In this document: positions 54,185 to 63,355 of the stretch, in pieces
Layout of the letters: each line of letters starts with the position of its first letter
How positions within the stretch are numbered: position 1 is the stretch's first letter
NCBI GenBank assembly: GCA_944548615.1
Contig: OX155971.1
Location: 26,896,072-26,960,071, forward strand
Origin: Micropterix aruncella
Lineage: Eukaryota > Arthropoda > Insecta > Lepidoptera > Micropterigidae
Direction of reading: 5' to 3'
DNA: 64,000 bases
Translations under genes and position numbers: made by a program
Notes under the pieces: generated by a model
Databases searched by the model: none
The model's input: only the letters and a program-made list of their open reading frames with translations
Told to the model about the DNA's origin: nothing

Positions 54185-54610
54185 TCACTTTATTACCCTC
54201 CCAGTCATAAAATGGGAATTGTGTTTGTGGAAAGTTCATTATAGCATGGTTAAACATTTGTAGAGTAAGTTTCTCTCAGTTTCTACATACAATTACAATA
54301 ACTTAAGAGAATTCACTCCGAGTTTACGTTCAAGTGGCTGAATTAATGTAAGGTGGGGTAAGGGTGGCGAATTCCATGACGCCCATAAGTGTGTAAGTAG
54401 AGCGTAAAACGGGCGAGTAGCATTTTACCAAAATAATAAAAAATTTCCTCGTGCATAAAGTAAAATTTGCGCATGACGTCATGCTCTATTTCGCGCCTAT
54501 CTCGAGCGCCGTGGCGAGTTCCCACTTTCAAGAACCGCAGCTGCAGTAAACGTTAGTTTTGCGGCCTCGCACAACTTCTCCCCAGATATAAGGCCGGTGA
54601 AATTAAACTG
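54185..54610 (+). repeat. Dispersed repeat R7, copy 2
   Basis: Matches 3690-4065 in motif order: TTACCCTCCC, ATGGTTAAACAT, GGGGTAAGGG, AAAGTAAAATTTGCGCA, CCACTTTCAAGA. Confidence 0.45.
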
Positions 54611-54633
54611 ACTATATACTTACGGCGGGAAGT

Positions 54634-54655
54634 CTCGGCGAGAAATCTCGCCGAG
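54634..54655. repeat. Perfect 10 bp hairpin
   Basis: CTCGGCGAGA AA TCTCGCCGAG, GC-rich, followed by CTCGAGAGACT with a shorter palindrome. Confidence 0.75.
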
Positions 54656-54865
54656 GCTTTTCGAGACTCTCGAGAGACTAGAATGACATCCACACTCGGA
54701 CAGTGCTCTCACTTGTCTTCACCTTCTCATCTGGTATGGATGATATTAGCATTGCAGCGGCATTGCGGCGGATTGTGTGGATAACTTTGTAAATATACAA
54801 ATTAAAATAAAATATAAAAAAATAATAATAACAAGAATGTTAATATTATTTTTTAATATTTTAGA

Positions 54866-55500
54866 GCGAGCAGTATTCAAGGTCCGCCCGCATCTTGAAT
54901 ACTGCTCGCAATTGTGGAACCCCTCATATGCCATCCATAATAACAGAATCGAGCGCATCCAGACTAAATTCTTGAAATATTTAAACTATAGATTTTACTT
55001 CACACTTGACAATTCTTACGGCATCAACGTTCAACACTCGTACGACTTTACTTCTTTGGCTGATCGAAGGATGTACCATGATCTAGTCTTCCTACATAAA
55101 ATCTTAAACAACAAATTAAACTGCATAGACTTGGTCCAGCTAATACATTTCCGGACCCCATCAAGAACGACAAGACAGTCATCATTGTTTCACATTAGCC
55201 GTTGCAATAACAACTACCATACAAACTCTTTCTTAAACCGTGTGTGTAGGGTATACGATAATCGATACGCATCAATAGATATCTTCGCTGAATCGAACAT
55301 TGGATTCAGAAATTTGTTAAAGAAGGCGATATTTAACACTTACCTAATATTAAAAATTTTATAATTATTTAAAATATATTACTTATTATCTACTGTTTGC
55401 ACTTGTACTTATTAATACCAACGTACCTGTCTCAACTTCAATTACCGTACTGGTAAATTTGTTAAATACGTGGACACCCATTCGACATAATGTATTTATT
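54866..55500 (+). mobile_element. LINE ORF2 C-terminus with inverted 5' junction
   Basis: The frame from 54885 reads RPHLEYCSQLWNPSYAIHNN, RIERIQTKFLKYLNYRFYF, RRMYHDLVFLHKILNNKLNC, FRTPSRTTRQSSLFHISRC, NRVCRVYDNRY, to a TAA at 55362-55364. HLEYCSQLW-P and RIERIQ-KFLKYL place it with the 21.4 kb LINE. The frame is uninterrupted. At its 5' end a perfect 16 bp inverted copy of the HLEYCS coding sequence (54866-54881 versus 54894-54909) precedes the sense sequence. Confidence 0.8.
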
Positions 55501-55503
55501 TTT

Positions 55504-56730
55504 AGATAGATAGATAGATAGATAGATAGATTTTTATTCGAAGTAGACTTATAGTACTTTCCGAACGTCTTATATTTCTAGACGTTTATGCCTTGCTTGT
55601 AGGCTTTACCATTGATTACTACACTATATAATTACTATATAATCACTACGTAATAGTAATAGGTAATAATAATAATAATAACATTAAACAAATGGTTTTT
55701 ATAGCTATGTTACACAAAAACGACTTGACCAGACCAATGTATCGCTTAAAAAATCTTCAATTTTATAATAGCCTTTAGAGCACAAAGTATCTTTAACAAT
55801 TTTTCTAAATTTAGTGTCTGGTAAAAGGGTTAGTTCCTCAGGCAAAGTGTTATAAAAGCGAACACCGTCTTCAATAAAATATTTACTAACTTTTGCTAAC
55901 CTAGAGCCCGTAATGGCTAGTTTATTTTTGAACCTGGTGTTCCTATTGTGAATGTCACCCAACCTACGGAACCTGTGCAAGTTTTTACGAACATACATTA
56001 TGTTATCGAATATATACTGACTATAAACCGTCAGAATATTGATCTCTTTAAATTTCTCTTTTAGCGATGCTCGGGAGTTTAAACAATAAATGGATCGTAT
56101 GGCTCTTTTCTGCAAAGTAAATATCGTTTGCATATCGGCTGCGCGACCCCAGAGCAAAATCCCATACGACATTATACTATGGAAGTAGCTGAAATAGACA
56201 GTTCTGGCAGTAGCTTCATCGGTTAATTGCCTTATTTGACGTACCGCAAATGCTGCCGAGCTAAGTCTTCCAGCTAATAAATCAATATAAGGACCCCATT
56301 GAAGTTTATTGTCTATTGTAATTCCTAGAAATTTTGTAGAATTTACAAACTTTAGTATTTCACCGTCCATAACAATATTAATGTCAGAGTCACTAACGTT
56401 AGGTGAGATAAATTTAATGCACTTAGTTTTATTAGAATTCAAAAGCAAATTATTGGCGGTGAACCACCCTAAAACTTTTGTCAGTGTGTTTTCTACTTCA
56501 TCATAATTATTGGTTTTCCTAGGGACGTTGAATATGAGAGAAGTGTCGTCAACGAATAAAACTATATTACCTAATTTCTGTACAAGAAATGGCAAGTCAT
56601 TAATGTAAATTAGGAATAAAAAAGGACCCAGAATTGAACCTCGAGGAACGCCCATTCTTAGAATAGATCCTTCCGATTTAACTTCGGAAATATCAACCTT
56701 TTGTATTCTGTTACTCAAATTTTTACTATG
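55504..56730 (-). mobile_element. CR1/Jockey-type LINE, longest intact reverse transcriptase frame
   Basis: 3' end: ATCT-type array (TAGA units at 55504-55532) preceded by AATAAAAATC on the minus strand. The open frame from about 56718 to 55705 is 337 codons without interruption. It starts within the RT: SNRIQKVDISEVKSEG, then GVPRGSILGPFLFLIYINDL, the catalytic box VLFVDDTSLIF (FVDD, usually F/YADD), FLGITIDNKLQWGPYI, YGILLWGRAADMQTIFTLQK and FYNTLPEELTLLPDTKF. The same family as the 2.2 kb fragment. The endonuclease and the first RT motifs are absent by 5' truncation. Confidence 0.85.
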
Positions 56731-56930
56731 TTCCTCCTTCCCTTCCTGGTCCCTCCCTTCCTATCCTCTTTCTTTTCTCGTTTTTTTTTTCTCTTATCAT
56801 TTAGATAATCTTTATGTTATCATTTAGTGGAAAATTGTCTCTGGTGTAATTTGTATATCTATCTTGTTTGGCTACTTACTTTTATACACTGTTATTTTCC
56901 TGAATAAAATAAAATAAAAAAGTATATATT
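56731..56930 (+). mobile_element. Probable LINE 3' end, plus strand
   Basis: Pyrimidine-rich then TGTATATCTATCTTGTTTGG, ATACACTGTTATTTTCCTGA and an AATAAAATAAAATAAA tail (56901-56921). Confidence 0.4.
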
Positions 56931-58069
56931 TTTAAAAATAATGCATAACTACCTTTGCAAAAACTCAACTGTTGTGTTCATAATTATTAGAAACAATTTG
57001 TTCGGGCTGAAAGTCCTTTGCGGTCCCGTTGAAACGTGTTATCACTATAAATATCCAGTGGGTAATGACGATGGCGCCTTCTGTGGGTCAGTCGACGGGC
57101 CTTGCCCAAAGCCCGTGACGACAAACGCTGGGCAATTGCCCTTTAGCGGGGTTCCGCGTGAGCCGGGTCCATTAAACCGGCTTTCTGAAAGTGTTGCCCC
57201 AGGGCTTTGCGCCCTGCGGCAGGTATCTAAAGAGAATCGTGCGCCACTAGTGACGGTTTATATATCCTCGTGGCGACCGCCGTCGTCACATGCAGTCGGT
57301 CGCCCTGTTCAAGCAATAAAAAGTTTTGTTAAATCAATATCTGTTATTCATGTATCTATCCAAATTTTTTCGGAATCTACTCAATCACACCTTAAATTTG
57401 ATAACAAAAATAATATATTTATCCTTTTTTTTGATATTTGGACCTTTAGGCAATTCATTATTTGACATTTCGACCGTTTAAGTTTACCGTTCCCGGGATG
57501 AGATAAAAATTCTAACAATATCACCCACTTTTATATCGGTATAAAGAAACAAACAACATAAATGCAATACATGGACTCTGAAAATATTGCATTTTTTTTG
57601 GGGAGTCTTGTAAAAAAAACAAAAAACAATAAACATGGAATAGAGGGAGAAAACAAATTTATTATACATTCGTAGTCCCCGCAACTTCTCACCTCGCACT
57701 GAGATCGAACAGGATTTTGGGTGTTTTCTTTCTCGCCCGAGAAACATTTTGATCAGGCTAGAAACCTACACCGGACGGAGAACAGGCGAGAACGAAAACA
57801 TAAAGACCGAGATGGTAACCCTCTCCTTTTTCGGGTGTTCTCGGAGATTTCCACCTGGTGTCTTTAGCCGTCTTTAATATATTACAAGCCATATTTATAC
57901 TTAACGCGGGGAGAAATTGGTTTATTTTAAGAGATAATAGACGATTCAAACGAGGCATTCATGGGCGTACGGCATTGTTTCTATATTAGAAACTTTGGCA
58001 CTGGATTTCTAAGGAAAGTTCTTATTATACATAGAAATAACGAATAGCACCTACAATGGGTCATCATAT
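56931..58069. other. GC-rich island of unknown type in AT-rich DNA
   Basis: 57005-57320 is markedly GC-rich and lies in a 174-codon plus-strand frame (56941-57465). CCTTGCCCAAAGCCCGTGAC, CAATTGCCCTTTAGCGGGG and CGGTCGCCCTGTTCAAGCAA then AATAAAAAG suggest the end of a transcribed repeat, but no second copy is in the window. The frame has no recognised domain. Confidence 0.35.
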
Positions 58070-58071
58070 TA

Positions 58072-58937
58072 TTAGGGACAATGTGAATTTCGGTACTATT
58101 TGCACATTTCGAAAACCCTATTCTCCTAAACAACATTTATGTTAACTTACATTTAAACACAAATTATTTTAGCCATCATAATGGAACTTAGGAGAAATGA
58201 AACTTACCTCGAAAAATTGTGAAATTCTCAATTTTTCTTCGAAATTACACTTTTTGTCGTTACGGAGAGAATGATTAGGGTAAGGTACGTTTTTCATAAT
58301 TATGATGCTAAGTAGCTATGACTGCTTGTAAATATTCTATAATTATAGTCTTATCTACTTTCTGCTCCAAAAAAATCTCAATCAGAAATATTTAGCGTAA
58401 TTATATTTTTGTTGAAATATTTGTTGGTTATTTTTTGGGAAATATGTAGTTTTGTGTACCTAACGAAAAGAGCTTTAACATTTTTTGATGGAAATTTACC
58501 TAGCATAAATTAAAAAAATGGAAACCAAAACCAAATAATTGAAGTTCTATTGAATATTTCTGAAGATATTCAAAATTATTATTTTTTGGACACAGAAGTG
58601 GTATTTCCGTACAAGAATGGAAGGAAAAACATAAAGCAAAATATAATGAATATTAACAAGCTGTCATAGCTATTTGTTATCATGATTATGAAAAACGTAC
58701 CTTAACGTAAACATTCTCTCCGTGACAACAAAAGTGTAACTTCGAAGAAAAATTGAGAACTTCACTATTTTACGCGGAAAAATCCATTTCCTGTGACTGA
58801 TGGCTGTATATTTGTTATTTGATGTGTGTTCATCGTACCATATATCAATATCGTTGAAAACTTAAAAATAAATGTTGTTTAGGAAAATAAGGTCTTAGAA
58901 ATATGTAAATCATTGCCGAATTTCACAGTGTGTCTAA
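58072..58937. mobile_element. DNA element with ~280 bp terminal inverted repeats
   Basis: Left end TTAGGGACAATGTGAATTTC pairs with the inverted right end TTAGACACACTGTGAAATTC. Further pairs include CCTAAACAACATTTAT, CTCAATTTTTCTTCGAA, CGGAGAGAATG and AAGGTACGTTTTTCATAAT on both arms, out to about 58370 on the left and 58640 on the right. TA dinucleotides flank the element (58070-58071 and 58938-58939). No transposase is encoded, so it is a non-autonomous, MITE-like or foldback element. The superfamily is open; TA favours Tc1/mariner-related. Confidence 0.75.
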
Positions 58938-58939
58938 TA

Positions 58940-60245
58940 TTATGGCTTCCCACTGTAAAAGAGCGCGTAATCCGAGAGTGTCCCAACAAAAAGGGTACTT
59001 TTTATAACAGAGGGTCGCCATAAGTCTAACGAATGTCTGGCGCACCGGTCGGCTCAGAGACACTTTGCAGATTAAAGCGGTTACAAAGTGACGTAATACG
59101 CATTAGCAAAGAAGATAATGACTTCTTGGGTATGAGAACTTATTTCTCTCATCTCACAGTTTAATTAGTACCTACCTACAAAGTTACTAGTAACTGAATA
59201 ACCGCACACTTGCTAAGCTTCTCACGATTTTAGGAAATTTACTTGGAGGAAATGAGCCGATAAAATGTAGAGACCTGGGAGAGAATAAAAAAAAAACTAA
59301 TTGAAAAAAATCACTTGTAATCGAATTTCCTTAATAATGTAACACATTTTTGTAAAAACAGTAATGTGTTTGTTTTTGACTATAGTCAAATTAATTCAAC
59401 AAACATCATATAGAAATCATATTAGATAATTTTCATTTACAAATTGTCTACTTACATTTTAATAAAATACATGCAAGGAGTGAAATTTCCAACATAATTA
59501 GTTTATTTTGCGAGAAAATGATTGAAATGCTGTCTAAATAAGAGAATCTGGTTCTAGTACTAGCATTAATGTTGAGTGCACTAGCTTAATGTTTTAACGA
59601 TCAACAATCAAAAACAACAAATAATAGGCTATTTTAAAAATATTATAAGAGTAGATTTAAAAAAAAAACAAATAATGTGTTTTTAAATATATACTTACAC
59701 GTATCAAAAATTAACACCGTAAAATGTTATATTTGTTGCATTAATGTTATATGTAAAATAATAAAATGATCGAATTATAAATCACAAAATAATACCACAT
59801 GTTTATTTATCGAAACATGCAAAAAAAAGATAATCAATTCAACGAGTTCGGTGCCTACTTACTGTAATATAACAAAAAAAACGGTAAATAATAATCATTA
59901 AAAATAACTAAAATTTAATAGAATTTCTGAAATATTATAATAATTAACTCAAATTTCAACTTAAATACAGTTAAATTATAAATATATTAATAAAATTTGC
60001 GACTAAAATCAATAATGAAATAAAACATAGGCAGGTACCTTTATTACACAGAAAAATATTTTCGGTACAATAGCAGACTTATCGCTACATAAACAATATC
60101 TTCCAGTCAAGCAACTCTGTTGATGATCGATGAAATAAGATTGATTATGAAAAAATAATCCTATTCAAATTTGCATTCTACATTATATATAAATATAATA
60201 ATTTAAGTCATGACTTGTAATACTTCCTCCGGTTTGGTCTACCAA
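58940..60245. other. AT-rich DNA, no recognised gene
   Basis: Includes the short dispersed motif at 59176-59214 (see 35998-36036). The rest has no coding frame over 60 codons. Confidence 0.45.
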
Positions 60246-60249
60246 TTCC

Positions 60250-60868
60250 AATACTAGAGCTGTCGACTACAAGGGGCGAACCCGTCACCTCAGTTTTAAT
60301 GAAATTTGATGGTTCTGAAATTTGATCGTCTAAATGAGCACAGAAGACTTAGGATATAGCAGTATCCCGTAAAGCTCCGCGAGATTGCCAGGTATGTTAC
60401 CCAGCGAACCAACACTCGCGCCCTTACTACCAGTTGCAACCAGATTACTCCAGTCTGCCTACTGGTTACGAGTTCGAGGTCGATTGCGCGGTCCTATCCT
60501 TATCCTCTACCGAAACTATCGCCGATCACTTCATCCTTTGCCCGGCTGTTCAGCCTTAATCGGGTAGCCGATGGTCGTTTCAAGAGCAGTCGCCGTAAGG
60601 TGAACAATTACCCCCGCTCTATAGGAGACAGTACTGTTTCCAGACTCCTTCGACTGTTAGTCAGAATGCCCAATCGATTGACTGACGCCGCACGTTGCGC
60701 AAAGCGTCCAGGAGCGCCAGAAGATTGACTCCTGGGGGAACTAGCCCTCAGGCCAGAGTCCTGCCCGGGATCGCACTTCATGCGTGGAGGCCGCCCGATG
60801 AGTGTTGACCCGTGAGTGTAACTGACCCTGAACAAATGGTTGGGTCTTCGTGGCCAACTCCAACAGGC
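60250..60868 (+). repeat. R1 repeat, copy G (longest)
   Basis: GTCGACTACAAGGGGCGAAC, CCCGTCACCTCAG, GGTATGTTACCCAGCG, GGTTACGAGTTCGAGGTCG, CATCCTTTGCCCGGC, GTCGTTTCAAGAGCAG, CTCTATAGGAGACAGTACTG, GGAGCGCCAGAAGATTG, CATGCGTGGAGGCCGCCCGA and CACGAAGACCC-type end. It defines a unit of about 600 bp and abuts a LINE at 60871. Confidence 0.6.
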
Positions 60869-60870
60869 CC

Positions 60871-61773
60871 GGACTGATATGGGGGAATGCCATAGACAGT
60901 TCTAGGGTTTTCATTTTGCAGAAAAGTGCGCTGAGAGCAATTGCAGGAGTATCCTGTGACACGCACTGAAAACCATATTTTCTTAAGTACAAAATACCGA
61001 CTTTTACGTCTGAATATATTTTACAATGTCTACTATATGCTAAATCAAATATTAACGAACAAGAGGTAAACGGGAATATGCACTCCCACAATACACGCAG
61101 ACGTGATGACGTTATCCTGCCTAAAGTACGCCTTACGTAGACACAAAAGTCCTTTGGATATTTAAGCTATAAGCTGTTTAACCAGCTACCACTCTCCACA
61201 AGAAAGATGGAAACAAAGGCGTTTAAAAGATTTATTAAACAAAAGCTGCAATCCACACATGCTTTCTATAAGCTGGGTGATTCTTTTGAGCATGCCAATT
61301 CTTTTAAATGGGAATAACATTAATATGTAACTTTCAGGTACCTCATTTTAGTTCTTATTGTTTAATAATAATATTATGAATTTAATATTTAATATGTAGA
61401 TTACAATGTGTAATGTAACAATACCTGATCATATTACATACGTTGTTTTTTCCAATTTTGTTTTGATACTTCCTATTGTGTGATTATTTCTTGTATACAG
61501 TGCTTGATGACTTTTAATAATCTTATAATAATTATCTATTTTATATGTACTCATGTACATGGATTCAGCTCTATTTTTTTATTTATTTTATTTGTCTGCC
61601 GTGTAAAGCCGACTTTAGTCAACGCTATTGTCGAATTAATATTTATGCTTTAATAATTTTGTATCTACATATAAACTGACGAATTCTAATATGCGATAAT
61701 TAGCTTTAATTCATAATTCATGCTTTTATTGTATATTCTGAATGAATAAATTGAATACTGAATACTGAATACT
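60871..61773 (+). mobile_element. CR1/Jockey-type LINE: ORF2 C-terminus with two stops, 3' end
   Basis: One reading frame from 60871: GLIWGNAIDSSRVFILQKSA, LRAIAGVSCDTH, TGA, KPYFLKYKIPTFTSEYILQC, LLYAKSNINEQEVNGNMHSH, NTRRRDDVILPKVRLT, TAG, TQKSFGYLSYKLFNQLPLST, AFKRFIKQKLQSTHAFYKL, to a TAA at 61315-61317. Only two nonsense changes and no frameshift. The FWGN-x-x-DS-VF-LQK-A-R-I and MHSHNTR motifs are typical post-RT features. The 3' UTR ends in an unusual GAATACT heptamer array (61752-61773). Confidence 0.75.
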
Positions 61774-61904
61774 GGACCATTACCTCCCACCAATTCCAAT
61801 AATTTAATTCATAACTTCACGTTTTAAAACATATTTTTTAATAATCCTAATTTTAGCATAACATGGATCATTCAATTCACAAAGAGACTCACAAGACAAA
61901 CGCA

Positions 61905-62225
61905 GATACTACAAAAATAATAAAAAGCAGAGTGGATTTGCTTTATTTTGGAAACAGGGCTAATCCTCAGTGAGAAAGTCATCTTTGGCCCAGATAATAA
62001 TTTTTCGCGAGGCCTATGTAGTGTGTCGGCACGGATAGCCACTGTTTGGGTATTATTTTAAAAAATACAACACGCGTTTCGGTAATGAATAGCTCCATGA
62101 CCCTTTTCACTGGCGGCTTATCGCGCGATGCTTTATTTTCGTCTCCCCGCAGCAATGTTTAATATGATTATGTTAATGCTGTTTGGCTTACTCTACGCAC
62201 TCACGTAACTCCGTGTGCGCGGTTT
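61905..62225 (+). repeat. Dispersed repeat R2, copy d
   Basis: AATAATAAAAAGCAGAGTGG, GGCTAATCCTCAGTGAG, GGGTATTATTTTAAAAAATA, CATGACCCTTTTCACTGGCG, CTTACTCTACGCACTCACGT, AACTCCGTGTGCGCGG. Same strand as copies a-c. Confidence 0.6.
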
Positions 62226-62470
62226 TTCGAGTATATTATATACTCGAAAATTATACTCGGACTATATTAGTATATAGAATTATACTCGGACTATAATAGT
62301 CCGAGTATAATTCTTTCTAATAGCCTGTCTTTCTACCACGTGGCTTATACTTTTTATGTCTATATTATTTATATTCTATATTATATTTTATGTCTAATAT
62401 AGAAAGACATAATTTCTATATTATTTCTTTCTAATAGCCTGTATTTCTACATTGTGGCGTATACCACAAA
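62222..62470. repeat. Cluster of palindromes and a direct duplication
   Basis: TTTTCGAGTATAT/ATATACTCGAAAA (62224-62250) and GAATTATACTCGGACTAT with its inverted partner (62278-62314) are near-perfect palindromes sharing ATACTCG. TTTCTAATAGCCTGTCTTTC (62316) is repeated as TTTCTAATAGCCTGTATTTC (62428). Confidence 0.7.
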
Positions 62471-62659
62471 TTAAAATAAGTGTACATACAGCATGACTTG
62501 ATATCAATTCTAGTTATGAAATGTAATTTCATTCGTATATTGATGACGAATATAATTCAAAGAATTGATCAAAACGTGTCTTTCACGCGTCTTTCATAAT
62601 TTGCAGTATTGTATTGACGCATATTTTTCTTCTTATTGACGTTGAAATATGCTATTAAC

Positions 62660-62982
62660 GTTAAAATATTTTAATATTCTACCGTCAATGCTTGGGACTG
62701 AACACGTACGAGGAGAGGATGAATCACTTCAATATTACATCATTGGAGAACCGCCGTGCCACGGCAGACATGGTATTATTACATATTATTATCCACAACA
62801 ACGTGGACAACCCGTATTTCACACAGAATCTATCTTTTCACGTACCACCACGCGTGGCTCGCTTTCCCCGTACCTTCGAACTCCCGCGCGTCCGTACTAG
62901 GTATGCCCAGATCTGCATTATGTACCGCTTAATGTAATAATGATTTCCAGAATATCGACCTATTTAACATGAGAGAATACAT
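62660..62982 (+). mobile_element. LINE ORF2 C-terminus interrupted by piggyBac
   Basis: Frame YRQCLGLNTYEERMNHFNIT, SLENRRATADMVLLHIIIHN, FTQNLSFHVPPRVARFPRTF, ELPRVRTRYAQICIMYRLM to 62934. With one frameshift it continues NDFQNIDLFNMREYI up to the TTAA at 62983. SLENRR-AD and FHVPPR are standard for this C-terminus. The coding sequence stops exactly at the insertion target; the remaining ORF2 end and 3' UTR should lie beyond the piggyBac element, outside the window. Confidence 0.7.
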
Positions 62983-63059
62983 TTAACCTTCGGCATCCAA
63001 GGTGAAAAAAACTCCTCACCTATACAACGTGGGGTTAAAATAACCCCACAACGAATTGC

Positions 63060-63355
63060 ATCTATGTCATACCTGCATCGAAGACAATATGTTTTAATGA
63101 GTTATTTTTATTAAATGAATACTAAACTAAAAGAAAAAATACAACAGTATACAAAAATACGTTTTTTTAATTAAAACAAACTAAAAATTACATTACGTAA
63201 GAATTCAAATTAACAATTTACTGTGAGTAACATAAAGCAATAATAATAATACTTTTTTAAATGGAAACACAAAAAAAACTCGCTACTGTGAACTACACTA
63301 ATAGGAGGTTATAGAAAAATCCCAAATGACTATAGTTATACATGGTTTACTGAAA
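63060..63355. other. Untranslated 3' part of the piggyBac-like element
   Basis: AT-rich, no frame; lies between the transposase stop and the outer end. Confidence 0.5.
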
